Source: Solibacillus silvestris_B (GTDB lineage Bacteria; Bacillota; Bacilli; Bacillales_A; Planococcaceae). From it: a stretch of DNA of 64,000 nucleotides. The DNA is taken from the NCBI RefSeq assembly GCF_051967575.1, contig NZ_JBQCJW010000005.1, positions 1-64,000 on the forward strand. Reading direction: 5' to 3'. This document shows positions 34,127 to 43,127 of this stretch, one piece after another (the stretch's first letter is position 1; each line of letters opens with the position of its first letter). The notes beneath the pieces were generated by a model. It made no database searches. It saw only the letters and a program-made list of their open reading frames with translations, and was not told where the DNA came from. The translations under genes were made by a program, and so were the position numbers.

Positions 34127-35935
34127 ATGACAAAGCAAATTTTAACACGTGAAGAAGTACCGGAGCATTTAACTTGGGATTTAACATCCATTTTTGAATC
34201 GGATGAAGCTTGGGATGCTGAGCTAAAAGAAGTTGAACAATTATCGAAGCAGGCGCCGGATTTTAAGGGGAAAGTAGCAGACAGCGCCGAAAGCTTATAC
34301 AAGACGCTGCAATTCAGTGATGCGTTATATGAGCGTCTATACAGATTGTACGTTTATTCTCATTTAAAGCATGACCAAGATACGACGAACAGTAAATACC
34401 AGGACTTGGACGGTCGTGTACAATCCGTTGTGACGAATGTCGGTGCGGCATGGTCATTCATTACACCTGAAATTTTAGCGCTGGATGAAGAGACATTGAA
34501 CAGCTATGTTGCAAGTTATGAGCCGCTTTCTTTATACGAACAAAGTTTAAAGGAAATCAACTTAGGTCGCCCGCACGTATTATCTGCCGAAAAAGAAGAG
34601 TTATTGGCGCAAATGTCCGAAGTTGCATCAACAGCGGGCAAAACGTTCAGCGCTTTAAACAATGCAGATTTGGAATTCCCGAAAATTAAAGGGGAAGATG
34701 GCGAAGAAGTGCAAATCACGCATGGCAACTATATTACAATGCTTGAAAGCGATAATCGCGAAGTACGAGAAGCAGCATTTAAAGCTGTATACAAAACATA
34801 TGGCCAATATAAAAATACATTTGCAACAACGCTGGCAGGGAATGTGAAAGCACATAATGCCAACGCGAAAATTCGCAATTACAATTCGGCGCGCCATGCA
34901 GCACTTAGCAACAACTTCATTCCTGAAAAAGTGTACGATCAATTAATTTCAACAATTCATGACTATTTACCGGCGCTTCACCGTTATGTGGAGCTGCGCA
35001 AACAAGTGCTGGGCGTCGATGAGCTGCATATGTACGACTTATTTACACCGCTTGTAAAAGAGGTGAAAATGGAAGTGACATATGATGAGGCGAAGAAAAC
35101 AATGGTTGAAAGCTTCGCGCCGCTTGGCAAGGAATATCAGGAAACTGTACAAAAAGGTCTCGATAGCCGCTGGGTAGACGTGCTTGAAAACAAAGGGAAA
35201 CGCAGCGGTGCCTATTCTTCAGGTACATTCGGCACAAACCCGTATGTATTAATGAACTGGCAAAATAACGTCAACAACTTATACACATTGGCACATGAAT
35301 TTGGCCATTCAATGCATAGCTATTATTCACGTGAAAACCAGCCGTACCAATATGCGGATTATTCGATTTTTGTAGCTGAAGTAGCATCAACTTGCAACGA
35401 GGAGCTATTATTCGATCATTTAATGAACACATTGGATGATGAGAAGCAAAAAATTTATTTATTGAATCAATGGTTGGATGGTTTCCGCGGCACAGTATTC
35501 CGTCAAACAATGTTCGCTGAGTTTGAACATATTATCCACGAAATGGATGCAAAAGGCGAAGCGATTACGGCCGAGAAGTTAACTTCGATCTATTATGATT
35601 TAAATAAACAATATTTCGGCGAAGCGATGACAGTCGATGAGGAAATCGGTTTGGAGTGGGCTCGTATTCCGCACTTCTACTACAACTATTACGTATACCA
35701 ATACGCGACAGGCCAATCTGCTGCAACAGCATTATCGAAGCAAATTTTGGAAGAGGGCGAACCGGCAGTTGAACGTTATATTAACAACTTCCTTAAAGCT
35801 GGCTGCTCAAACTTCCCGATTGAAGTATTAAAGGCGGCAGGTGTCGATATGGAATCGCCAGAACCAATCGCACTTGCATGCAAAGTATTTGAAGAGAAGC
35901 TAAATGAGCTTGAAAAATTATTATTAAATAATTAA
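34127..35935 (+). CDS. pepF: Oligoendopeptidase F
   Basis: A 602-residue M3B zinc metallopeptidase of the cytoplasm that cleaves oligopeptides. The zinc motif HEFGHSMHS lies at about residues 391-399, with the third ligand Glu in the following helix (AEVASTCNEELL). The length is normal. AGTAGGAGG precedes ATG 34127. In B. subtilis the orthologue YjbG/PepF sits in the same coiA-yjbH interval and affects sporulation control when overproduced. Confidence 0.96.
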   Translation: MTKQILTREEVPEHLTWDLTSIFESDEAWDAELKEVEQLSKQAPDFKGKVADSAESLYKTLQFSDALYERLYRLYVYSHLKHDQDTTNSKYQDLDGRVQSVVTNVGAAWSFITPEILALDEETLNSYVASYEPLSLYEQSLKEINLGRPHVLSAEKEELLAQMSEVASTAGKTFSALNNADLEFPKIKGEDGEEVQITHGNYITMLESDNREVREAAFKAVYKTYGQYKNTFATTLAGNVKAHNANAKIRNYNSARHAALSNNFIPEKVYDQLISTIHDYLPALHRYVELRKQVLGVDELHMYDLFTPLVKEVKMEVTYDEAKKTMVESFAPLGKEYQETVQKGLDSRWVDVLENKGKRSGAYSSGTFGTNPYVLMNWQNNVNNLYTLAHEFGHSMHSYYSRENQPYQYADYSIFVAEVASTCNEELLFDHLMNTLDDEKQKIYLLNQWLDGFRGTVFRQTMFAEFEHIIHEMDAKGEAITAEKLTSIYYDLNKQYFGEAMTVDEEIGLEWARIPHFYYNYYVYQYATGQSAATALSKQILEEGEPAVERYINNFLKAGCSNFPIEVLKAAGVDMESPEPIALACKVFEEKLNELEKLLLNN

Positions 35936-35943
35936 TTGTTTGT

Positions 35944-35973
35944 GAAAACGCATCTGTTTAAGGTGCGTTTTTT
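35944..35973 (+). terminator. Terminator of pepF
   Basis: AAAACGCA pairs with TGCGTTTT, followed by TT. Confidence 0.75.
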
Positions 35974-36293
35974 GCTCTATAGGATGATGGTTTTGCTGTT
36001 TCGAGCATAAAATTGAACGGGCTTAATGGTCATGTCCATTCCTCTTGGTGGTGACGTGAATCATTGATTTGTCAGTGGTTGAAGCGGTATTGATGCTCTT
36101 GGATTCTCCTTTTGCTTTATAAAACGGCCATTTTGATTATGGAAACGCTTACTATATGACGAATTTGTGAAAAAACGAAAGATTCATTGCAACTATTATT
36201 ATTCCATGATAGAGTAATAAACGTGAAATAAATCACATAACAAACATACACCCCTTTGTTTGAACGTGAACATTTCTCCCATCCCCTTTGTGA
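35974..36293. other. Intergenic region between pepF terminator and an orphan terminator
   Basis: About 320 nt with no gene recognised on either strand. It lies between two plus-strand terminators without an intervening ORF. That arrangement would suit a short non-coding transcript, but no clear promoter is visible. Confidence 0.35.
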
Positions 36294-36344
36294 AAAAGAG
36301 GCGTCCTATCTGTCGAGGATAGAGACGCCTCTTTTGTTTTTTTT
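36294..36344 (+). terminator. Strong orphan terminator
   Basis: AAGAGGCGTC pairs perfectly with GACGCCTCTT, with an inner CTATC/GATAG stem, followed by TTTTGTTTTTTTT. It is about 360 nt past pepF, which has its own terminator. Confidence 0.85.
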
Positions 36345-36434
36345 GAGGAATTGACGCGACTGAGAGAGTGTGCATGTGCTTTCGGCATGGTTTGTTCCGC
36401 TTTCTTAAGTGAAGCGGTGAATATGAGGACGCGG

Positions 36435-36744
36435 ATCTACTTTTCGGGCGAAGTGTTCTACTTTCGACAGGTTTAGTTCTACTTTTCTGGCAAAGTGTTC
36501 TACTTTCGGCCAACTTAGTACCACTTTCCCGATTGAAGCGCGAATATGAGGGCACGGTTCTACTTTCTCCGGTGAAGGTTCTACTTTTCGGGCAAAGTGT
36601 TCTACTTTCGGCCAACTTAGTACCACTTACCTGATTGAAGTGGCGAATATGAGGGAGCAATTCCACTTTTCCCTAAGACAGTTCTACTTTCTCAGTGAAC
36701 GGTTCTACTTTCTGCATAGTTCGTTCCACATATACCAGTGAGGT
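36435..36744. repeat. 21-nt tandem repeats, locus 3 (pepF-spxH intergenic)
   Basis: About a dozen monomers reading TTCTACTTTC/TACCACTTTC on the plus strand (GAAAGTAGAAC on the minus). Most are 21 nt; two longer spacer monomers (about 39-40 nt) each contain GCGAATATGAGGG. The minus-strand run with AACTAAACCTGTC and ACACTTCGCCCG tails is almost identical to monomers at 44949-45330. Confidence 0.88.
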
Positions 36745-36788
36745 GATGAATATGACAGCCTCTCCTCCGATGCCCCAATTCCACGCAA

Positions 36789-36823
36789 CAAAAAAACCAG
36801 CTCGCTTGAATATGCAGCTGGTT
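36789..36823 (-). terminator. Terminator of yjbI-spxH
   Basis: On the minus strand AACCAGCT pairs with AGCTGGTT, followed by TTTTTTT. Confidence 0.85.
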
Positions 36824-36873
36824 GAAATAATATTATAAGTGCGATTAATTATATAATGGTGTATGGCTCTGCT

Positions 36874-37680
36874 TTATTTTGCGCGCCATAATGTAATATC
36901 ATCGGTCATGATGCGTTCCACTTTTTGTTGAAGCATCCGTTTTTTTAATTCACGCTCGGCCAATTGTTCATTGATCGAATAAATTTCAGCTACTTCCGCT
37001 GTTGTAAGTGCACTGAAGCGATCGAATAACTCATCCAATGCTGGGATCGGCTGGCGAATTAATTTTTCCCCAAGTAATTCTGCTAAAATATGCTCATATA
37101 CTTCATAATTGTAGGAGCCGCTTACTTTTAAGCCCTCATCTTCTATGCATTCATTGAAAAATACAATGCTTGGGATTTCGTCTACTTCCATTTCGCGCGT
37201 TAAGTATAAATCGCACTGAAAGGCACGGGCCGCCTCTTTGGAGCCGAAGTCAGACATAAATTCATCCATATCCAGATTAACATGCTGTGCAATTTCGATT
37301 AATGTTGCATGAGAATTGATATTGCGTGTGTTGAGAGCCGCCACTTCCTGAACTTTGTTTAAATAGCGGAATCCTGAGCGCTTACCTTGCAGTTCAGCGG
37401 CTTTAATAGCAATTGAAGGTAATGCTGGATGCGTAATATCCAATTCTGCTCCGGAAACACAGCCTTTCATTCGGCTCGTAATGCTGTTTAAAGCAGCGAG
37501 TTCCGTACTAAGGACATATCGACATGTAAAGTAATGACCATACTCCACTTGAAGCTTGCGCAATGTCATCTGCATGAGCAGCGCTTTTTCGCAAAGGGGG
37601 TCAATGAAAATATAAAGCTCAATCGGTTTATTACATGTAGACGGTGTTGCAGGTTGCTGTAAAAGTTGGACATTATTCAC
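36874..37680 (-). CDS. spxH: ClpXP adaptor SpxH (YjbH), DsbA-like
   Basis: A 268-residue DsbA-fold adaptor that presents Spx to ClpXP. The N-terminal thioredoxin-like start reads LYIFIDPLCEKALLMQM; only one Cys is present at the usual active site, so the CxxC pair of many homologues is reduced to CEKA. The C-terminal part (~185-268) with EVDEIPSIVFFNE and SGSYNYEVYEHIL is typical. It overlaps the upstream truncated hemoglobin gene by 4 nt, as the yjbI-yjbH pair does in B. subtilis. Together with spx and mecA it forms a proteolysis-control neighbourhood. Confidence 0.92.
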   Translation of the reverse strand: MNNVQLLQQPATPSTCNKPIELYIFIDPLCEKALLMQMTLRKLQVEYGHYFTCRYVLSTELAALNSITSRMKGCVSGAELDITHPALPSIAIKAAELQGKRSGFRYLNKVQEVAALNTRNINSHATLIEIAQHVNLDMDEFMSDFGSKEAARAFQCDLYLTREMEVDEIPSIVFFNECIEDEGLKVSGSYNYEVYEHILAELLGEKLIRQPIPALDELFDRFSALTTAEVAEIYSINEQLAERELKKRMLQQKVERIMTDDITLWRAK

Positions 37681-38075
37681 TCAAATCCCTCCTCATCATT
37701 CGGGGCATTGACCATATGGTGAGCAGTCATAACGAGCCGCTTATAGTAAACTTCGCGGAATTTACCATCCAAGCCGACTTCGTCCATTGCCTCCGCCATA
37801 CATTCTAGCCATGCCTGGGCACGATCGGGTGTAATTTTAAAATGCATATGTCGCGCACGCATCATTGGGTGGCCATGCTCTTCGGTGAAAAGGTTGGGGC
37901 CGCCAAGATACTGCGTTTGAAATTGTATTTGTTTACGAATTGTTTCAGTTAAATCTTCTGGGAAAATAGGAATTAATAATGGATGCTTCGCCACTCGAGA
38001 GTAGAACGCGTTAATTAATTCAGAAAGCTTTTCAGCGCCGAGTTCCTCATAAGGAATCGTATAATTTCGATTCAT
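37677..38075 (-). CDS. yjbI: Group II truncated hemoglobin (YjbI)
   Basis: A 132-residue 2-on-2 globin. Conserved features include FYSRVAKHPLLIPIFPEDL, the proximal His region EEHGHPMMRARHMHFKI and the Trp in AQAWLECM, characteristic of trHbO. It binds oxygen or detoxifies peroxide and NO; in Bacillus and Staphylococcus it is encoded with spxH, and the two are thought to act in redox control. An ATG at 38075 follows GGAGTATAAC. The stop overlaps the spxH start. Confidence 0.93.
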   Translation of the reverse strand: MNRNYTIPYEELGAEKLSELINAFYSRVAKHPLLIPIFPEDLTETIRKQIQFQTQYLGGPNLFTEEHGHPMMRARHMHFKITPDRAQAWLECMAEAMDEVGLDGKFREVYYKRLVMTAHHMVNAPNDEEGFE

Positions 38076-38194
38076 TAGTTATACTCCTTTGTGTCTTTCT
38101 TCGTCCATTTGTGAAATACGAATGTCATGTAAGTAACGAAAAATTCATTTGGACGATACAATCATTCTAGCAACGTAATGATGTTTTAACAAAT

Positions 38195-38228
38195 AAAGTG
38201 CCCTACAAAAAAATTTGAAGGGCATTTC
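38195..38228 (-). terminator. Terminator of lytic transglycosylase gene
   Basis: AAATGCCCT pairs with AGGGCACTTT on the minus strand, followed by ATTTGTTTT. It lies between the transglycosylase gene and yjbI. Near 38310-38325 a TTCCGCTTAAA resembles a repeat-family-2 monomer. Confidence 0.65.
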
Positions 38229-38383
38229 ACATTCATATAAAGTACGTTGAAACAGTATATATGTTAGGCTTTAATGTGCATTAATTGCGCTTTCCTGTTT
38301 GTGGAATTTCCGCTTAAATCAATGAAATCCCGGTGAAAATTGCAGCCGATTTAGGCATTGCCATGCAAACAACGAATCAATAG

Positions 38384-39154
38384 CTACACATTCATATAGT
38401 TCAACACTTTTTTTACGTAATTTTGAGTTTCTTGGAAAGGCGGGATGCCCCCATACTTCTTCACATTACCTGGCCCGGCATTATATGCAGCAAGCGCTGT
38501 TTCTATATTGTTGTCAAATTGGTCCAGCATTTGACGTAAATATTTGGCGCCACCCATAATATTTTGCCCGGGATCAAAGCGATCTGCAACACCTAGATAG
38601 CTCGCGGTTGTCGGCATTAACTGCATTAAGCCAGATGCGCCGGCTGAACTAGTGGCCGATGCGTTGAAGTTTGATTCCTGTTTCATCACTGCGGCAATCA
38701 GTTTTTCTGGTAAGTTGTATTTTTTTGCAGCAGCCGCAATTTCGGAGCGGTATATTTCTGCACCGGCAAGGAAATTACTCGCATCGGATTGACGTGTAAA
38801 ATCCGTCATATATTGTTTGAGCTTTGATGTAAGCTCATTCGCTGGAAGGGAACTATTTGTGCCTTCCAAATTCGTCAAATTCGCCGAGTTATTCAGCATA
38901 AATGAAGCAATATAGTTGTTGGCAGCTGTACTTTGCTGCTCTGCGCTGGAAGATTGAACAGACTCCAATAAAGAGCTTACCCCACCAAGACCTTCAGCAG
39001 ATCCTGCCGTTTGACTATTTAAAATATCGCTCATTAAATCAGAAAACAATGTCGAGTCGGATGATGATAATACACTCGAATTTGTTTGATTTGATGTATT
39101 TAAGTTTTGTATTGCCTGAAGCTCCAGCAATGACTTCATCGATGAAATATCCAT
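38384..39154 (-). CDS. yjbJ: Lytic transglycosylase (YjbJ-like, SLT domain)
   Basis: A 256-residue protein. The N-terminal ~135 residues are Ser/Asn/Gln-rich and low complexity, with no clear signal peptide. Residues ~140-255 form a soluble lytic transglycosylase domain: the catalytic Glu is in VMKQESNFN, with ASGLMQLMPTTA and ALAAYNAGPGNVKKYGGIPPF. It cleaves peptidoglycan glycan strands, producing anhydro ends. The gene lies between yjbI and the CYTH gene, as in B. subtilis. Confidence 0.9.
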   Translation of the reverse strand: MDISSMKSLLELQAIQNLNTSNQTNSSVLSSSDSTLFSDLMSDILNSQTAGSAEGLGGVSSLLESVQSSSAEQQSTAANNYIASFMLNNSANLTNLEGTNSSLPANELTSKLKQYMTDFTRQSDASNFLAGAEIYRSEIAAAAKKYNLPEKLIAAVMKQESNFNASATSSAGASGLMQLMPTTASYLGVADRFDPGQNIMGGAKYLRQMLDQFDNNIETALAAYNAGPGNVKKYGGIPPFQETQNYVKKVLNYMNV

Positions 39155-39162
39155 GACAGCAC

Positions 39163-39750
39163 CTAGCCTTTCCGATTATTTAATGCCATCATAAAACGCA
39201 CAATTTTCTTTTGCGCTGTTTGTGGCTCGATTGCGTATTGTGCCAGAAACGCGGAAAAAGTATTTTTTCCAATTGTTTCATCATTTGTTTCATATTCTAC
39301 CTCATAATCGTCACACTGCAAATAAAAAGAATGGTCAAACACAAGCAAACCGCCTTCATAAGGAACTTCAACCCGGTCAGTTGTCAATGTTCCGTAGCAG
39401 TGCAGCTCGTTCATAGGAATGTCAAAAAGTGCTAATCTTTCACCGACAGAATATTCCGGGATCGCTCCACCCGCAAGCATCCTATCCGCTTCTTCACGTG
39501 TTAAGCGGTCCGTTGTTTCCAAATGCTGGTGTTCCGAAGTCTTTTCTTTCAATGTACATTCGATCAACTTGTCGAATTCCCGAATGCGGAGAGCGCTTTG
39601 CCTATTTTTTAAATGGTGCTCCGGTGTATCAAAATAATGATTTACTTGACGTATAATTTGCCCGGGCCGTATTGAAAATGCTTGGAGAAGTTGCTCGTAT
39701 TGCGTTTTCGTTAACATATTTTTAAATTCTATTTCGATATGCTGTGTCAT
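39163..39750 (-). CDS. yjbK: CYTH domain protein (YjbK)
   Basis: A 195-residue CYTH-superfamily protein (adenylate cyclase CyaB/thiamine triphosphatase type). The signature ExExK appears as IEIEFKNML near the N terminus, and pairs of charged beta strands follow (ALRIREFDK, LIECTLKEK, YEVEYETND). Such proteins hydrolyse triphosphates through a tunnel of acidic and basic residues; the physiological substrate is unknown. It is cotranscribed with the transglycosylase gene 8 nt downstream. Confidence 0.88.
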   Translation of the reverse strand: MTQHIEIEFKNMLTKTQYEQLLQAFSIRPGQIIRQVNHYFDTPEHHLKNRQSALRIREFDKLIECTLKEKTSEHQHLETTDRLTREEADRMLAGGAIPEYSVGERLALFDIPMNELHCYGTLTTDRVEVPYEGGLLVFDHSFYLQCDDYEVEYETNDETIGKNTFSAFLAQYAIEPQTAQKKIVRFMMALNNRKG

Positions 39751-39923
39751 TGGGTATCGTCCTTTGCCATCATAAATTTTCGGTCATTTCATTAAAACGC
39801 TTCTGCACCAAATGATTGTCCTATGGTAAAATATGAAGAGAATGCTTAAAAAAAGGTTTTTCATCATGATATGAAGTTGGTTTCAATTTCGGTCCGAAAA
39901 GCCAAAAAAAGGAGTTCAATTCA

Positions 39924-40307
39924 TTGAGAAACGTATATTTGATTGATCAATTTGAAGCAGTACAAAATGAAATCCATTTTATTTTAAATGAAAAGAAACA
40001 ACTTAGCCAACTGCAATCGACAGGGCAAGTCATTGTTGATTCGGATAATGAGGCGTTTCTTTATATCATAGAAGAAAATGATGCATATAGTTACATAAGC
40101 TTTTCACATGTTGTTTGGCCGCAATTATTGCAAATGCTAATGTCGGGACAGCAGCCTTATTTGAAAGTGGAAGACGGTACCATGCCGCTTGCGCAGTTTG
40201 TCGATGAATTAAAGGGGCTGCTGTACAATATTGAAGGCAACAGCAATTATGGCGATCATTTTGTAGAAGCTGTGGAAAAGGCGTTTGCCGATTTTTTTAG
40301 AGAATAA
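39924..40307 (+). CDS. yjbL: UPF0738 family protein YjbL
   Basis: A 127-residue acidic protein from TTG 39924, preceded by AAAAGGAG at the correct distance. It matches YjbL (UPF0738) in length, in the segments VIVDSDNEAFLYIIEENDAYSY and LLYNIEGNSNYGDHFVEAVE, and in position. No function is assigned. Two terminator-like direct repeats separate it from yjbM. Confidence 0.85.
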   Translation: MRNVYLIDQFEAVQNEIHFILNEKKQLSQLQSTGQVIVDSDNEAFLYIIEENDAYSYISFSHVVWPQLLQMLMSGQQPYLKVEDGTMPLAQFVDELKGLLYNIEGNSNYGDHFVEAVEKAFADFFRE

Positions 40308-40347
40308 GAAAGCATAGGCTATTCAAGGAAATCGACATAGGAAAAGA

Positions 40348-40384
40348 CATCATTTTACGCTATTTGGCGCAAAACATGTTTTTC
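40348..40384 (+). terminator. First of two repeated terminator-like hairpins
   Basis: TTTTACGC pairs with GCGCAAAA (one mismatch), followed by CATGTTTTTC. It shares CATCATTT...CGC...TTTGGCG...GTTTTT with the copy at 40433. Confidence 0.6.
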
Positions 40385-40432
40385 TAATGAATAATGAAGA
40401 ATAAGTTTTCAACGTAATCTGCAAAAATACAA

Positions 40433-40471
40433 CATCATTTCCCGCGAATTTGGCGTGAAATGTGTTTTTTT
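40433..40471 (+). terminator. Second repeated terminator-like hairpin
   Basis: CATTTC-c-CGC pairs with GGCG-t-GAAATG, followed by TGTTTTTTT. It is the better-paired copy of a tandem terminator. Confidence 0.7.
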
Positions 40472-40559
40472 GAGGTACAAGAAGTATAATTGTTTGAAAC
40501 AACGTGTTTTTGGAATAGTGTGACAGGAAAACGCTATTTCAAGTTGGGGGGTTTTGTAA

Positions 40560-41240
40560 ATGGGGCAGTGGGAAGTATTTTTAAGTCCATATCGACAAGC
40601 TGTGGACGAATTAAAAATTAAGTTAAAAGGGATGCGCTCACAATTTGGCATCATGAGTGCGAATTCACCGATTGAATTTGTTACAGGTCGTGTAAAGCCA
40701 CTTGCTAGTATATATGACAAATCGCTTGATAAAGAGATACCATTTGAACCGACTGCGCGTTTAGGGAATGAATTGCAAGATATTGCAGGTGTGCGCATCA
40801 TGTGCCAATTCGTCGATGATATTGCGACAGTAACAGAGCTCATCCGCCAGCGCAATGATATGAAGGTTATTGAAGAAAAGGATTATATAACACATAGTAA
40901 ACCGAGTGGCTACCGCTCGCATCATATGATCGTCGAATACCCGGTAGAAACGATCCAGGGGCGAATTGTTGTCGTGGCGGAAATCCAAATCCGTACATTG
41001 GCGATGAATTTCTGGGCATCGATCGAGCATTCCATGAACTATAAATATAAAGGGGTCTTCCCGGAAGAAATTAAAAATCGATTGCAGAGCGCGGCTGAGG
41101 CGGCCTTTCGTCTGGATGAGGAAATGTCGTCGATCCGCAGTGAGATTCAAGAAGCACAAGCATACTTTAGCGAAATAAAAGAAGCAACGAATACAGCTAT
41201 CCATAAGTCAACTGACAAAGAGGAGCGTGACAGCCAATGA
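40560..41240 (+). CDS. yjbM: Small alarmone synthetase, (p)ppGpp synthase (YjbM/RelQ)
   Basis: A 226-residue GTP pyrophosphokinase with only the synthetase domain, so it produces (p)ppGpp without hydrolysing it. Conserved elements: FVTGRVKPLASIYDK (nucleotide-binding region), LQDIAGVRIMC with the catalytic Asp area, HSKPSGYRSHHMIVEYP, and VAEIQIRTLAMNFWASIEH. The C-terminal helix supports tetramer formation. GGGGGG precedes ATG 40560. Its stop overlaps the NAD kinase start by 4 nt. Confidence 0.94.
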   Translation: MGQWEVFLSPYRQAVDELKIKLKGMRSQFGIMSANSPIEFVTGRVKPLASIYDKSLDKEIPFEPTARLGNELQDIAGVRIMCQFVDDIATVTELIRQRNDMKVIEEKDYITHSKPSGYRSHHMIVEYPVETIQGRIVVVAEIQIRTLAMNFWASIEHSMNYKYKGVFPEEIKNRLQSAAEAAFRLDEEMSSIRSEIQEAQAYFSEIKEATNTAIHKSTDKEERDSQ

Positions 41241-42031
41241 AGTTTGCAATTCAATCACGCAGAGACGACCAATCAAATGAATTGATGGAGCTCGCAAAAT
41301 CTTACTTAATTGATTTCGGTCTAAAATTTGATGAGGAAGAGCCTGAAATTGTCCTTTCCATCGGCGGAGATGGGACACTTCTGCATGCCTTCCACCGCTA
41401 TTTGCATCGTTTGGACAAAACGGCATTTGTCGGCATCCATACAGGTCATTTAGGCTTTTATGCGGATTGGAAGCCATCTGAACTGGAAAAGCTCGTGTTA
41501 TCAATCGCCAAAAAGGAGTTCAATGTAGTGGAATATCCGCTATTGGAAGTGCAAGTACATCGTCACCATTCGGAATCAAGCACATTTTTAGCGCTGAATG
41601 AAGCAACAATCAAATCACCTGATGTGACGCTCGTAATGGATGTTGAACTGAATGGCGAGCATTTTGAGCGTTTCCGCGGAGATGGTCTATGTATTTCAAC
41701 ACCGTCCGGCAGTACAGCATACAATAAGGCGCTTGGCGGGGCGATCATCCATCCGACATTGCAGGCGTTCCAGCTTACGGAGATGGCATCGATCAACAAC
41801 CGTGTCTTCCGTACAGTAGGCTCATCGCTAGTATTGCCGGCACATCATAACTGTGTATTAAAACCTGTGAATGAGCAGCAATTTAATATGACGGTCGATC
41901 ATATAAATATGACGGAAACAGATGTGAAGTCGATTACGTTCAATGTAGCGAATGAGAAGGTCCGGTTTGCAAGGTTCAGACCATTTCCGTTTTGGGAACG
42001 TGTTCATGATTCATTTGTCTCGAATGAATAG
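41237..42031 (+). CDS. ppnK: NAD kinase
   Basis: A 264-residue ATP-NAD kinase making NADP. The hallmark GGDGT is in IVLSIGGDGTLLHAFHR (~44-60). FLALNEATIK provides the conserved NE, and STPSGSTAYNKALGGAIIHP is typical of the second domain. It is translationally coupled to yjbM by an ATGA overlap and followed 11 nt later by a pseudouridine synthase, the same order as B. subtilis yjbMNO. Confidence 0.95.
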   Translation: MKFAIQSRRDDQSNELMELAKSYLIDFGLKFDEEEPEIVLSIGGDGTLLHAFHRYLHRLDKTAFVGIHTGHLGFYADWKPSELEKLVLSIAKKEFNVVEYPLLEVQVHRHHSESSTFLALNEATIKSPDVTLVMDVELNGEHFERFRGDGLCISTPSGSTAYNKALGGAIIHPTLQAFQLTEMASINNRVFRTVGSSLVLPAHHNCVLKPVNEQQFNMTVDHINMTETDVKSITFNVANEKVRFARFRPFPFWERVHDSFVSNE

Positions 42032-42042
42032 AATGGAGACAT

Positions 42043-42927
42043 ATGGATAAACGATTTCAAGTACAATTTGTAAATACGGCCGAAAACGAGCTTTTGCGCG
42101 ACGCCATTGCTCGTTGGGGAATATCAAGGCGTGCCCTTACCGCCATCAAGTTTAATGGGGGTGCGATTTTTGTGAATGGCGAAGAAAAAAATGTGCGACA
42201 ACGGCTAGCAGCAGGAGATGTCGTGACGATTCTTTTCCCGCTTGAGGAAGCAAGTGAAGGCTTGGTCGCGCAACATGGAGCACTATCTGTTGTATACGAA
42301 GATGAGGCATTGCTCGTAGTGGATAAGCCGGCTTTTATGAGCTCGATTCCGTCAAGGGAGCACCCAGACGGCAGTATCGCGAATTTCGTATATGGCTATT
42401 TTGAGCAACAGCAGCTTGCTTCTACTGTGCATATTGTGACGCGTCTTGACCGTGATACTTCAGGATTGATGATCATTGCAAAGCACCGCCATATACATCA
42501 TTTAATGAGCGGGCAGCAAAAAAAGGGCTGTATTCACCGTGAATATGAAGCGATTGCAGAGGGCAGCATTTTAAAAGATCAGCAGTCCATTATTGCACCG
42601 ATCGGACGTAAAGATACGAGCATTATTGAACGGGAAGTTCGGGAAGATGGCCAATTTGCCCATACGGATGTGACCGTGTTGGCACGCAATAACGAACTGA
42701 CCCATATTCGTCTTAAACTTCATACAGGAAGGACGCATCAAATTCGCGTCCACATGGCCTATATCGGTCATCCATTAGCAGGCGACGAATTATATGGAGG
42801 CAGTCGATCATTATTAAACCGCCAAGCACTCCATTGCCGCTTCATCCAATTTGAACACCCAATAACAAAAGAAAGAATGCAATTCGAAAGCAAGCTCCCA
42901 AAAGAAATGACAACACTAATTTATTGA
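42043..42927 (+). CDS. yjbO: RluA-family pseudouridine synthase (YjbO-like)
   Basis: A 294-residue RluA/RluD family enzyme that isomerises uridine in rRNA or tRNA. An S4-like N-terminal region (~15-70, ISRRALTAIKFNGGAIFVNG) is followed by the catalytic domain with VTRLDRDTSGLMIIAKH (catalytic Asp ~136) and LHTGRTHQIRVHMAYIGHPL near the C terminus. The target site is not predictable from sequence alone. Last gene of the yjbM-ppnK-yjbO operon, with a terminator after it. Confidence 0.93.
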   Translation: MDKRFQVQFVNTAENELLRDAIARWGISRRALTAIKFNGGAIFVNGEEKNVRQRLAAGDVVTILFPLEEASEGLVAQHGALSVVYEDEALLVVDKPAFMSSIPSREHPDGSIANFVYGYFEQQQLASTVHIVTRLDRDTSGLMIIAKHRHIHHLMSGQQKKGCIHREYEAIAEGSILKDQQSIIAPIGRKDTSIIEREVREDGQFAHTDVTVLARNNELTHIRLKLHTGRTHQIRVHMAYIGHPLAGDELYGGSRSLLNRQALHCRFIQFEHPITKERMQFESKLPKEMTTLIY

Positions 42928-42929
42928 TA

Positions 42930-42968
42930 TAAGATGCCAATGTTTTAATTGGCGTCTTTTATTTTTTT
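42930..42968 (+). terminator. Terminator of yjbM-ppnK-yjbO
   Basis: AAGATGCCAAT pairs with ATTGGCGTCTT (one wobble), followed by TTATTTTTTT. Confidence 0.85.
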
Positions 42969-43127
42969 GGAAAAGTGGGAATATACTGTTGGGAAGGATT
43001 TTACAATTTTCCTGATGCATCTTCATAAAAATGAGTAAAATAAGGATAATCAGAAACAGGGCTTGACGAGTTTCAATCATTAGGAATAGAATTATTCGTT
43101 ATGAGTAGTCGAGAGGAGGGGACAAGC

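Noticed and set aside
36199..36666. ESRT-rich ORF on the minus strand
   Set aside because: It is the 21-nt repeat read in an open frame plus flanking spacer; no ribosome binding site and no domain. The same applies to 44889-45264 and 32595-32822.
42930..43127. M-box (Mg2+) riboswitch ahead of mgtE
   Set aside because: The spacer is under 170 nt after the terminator and I cannot find the conserved M-box segments.
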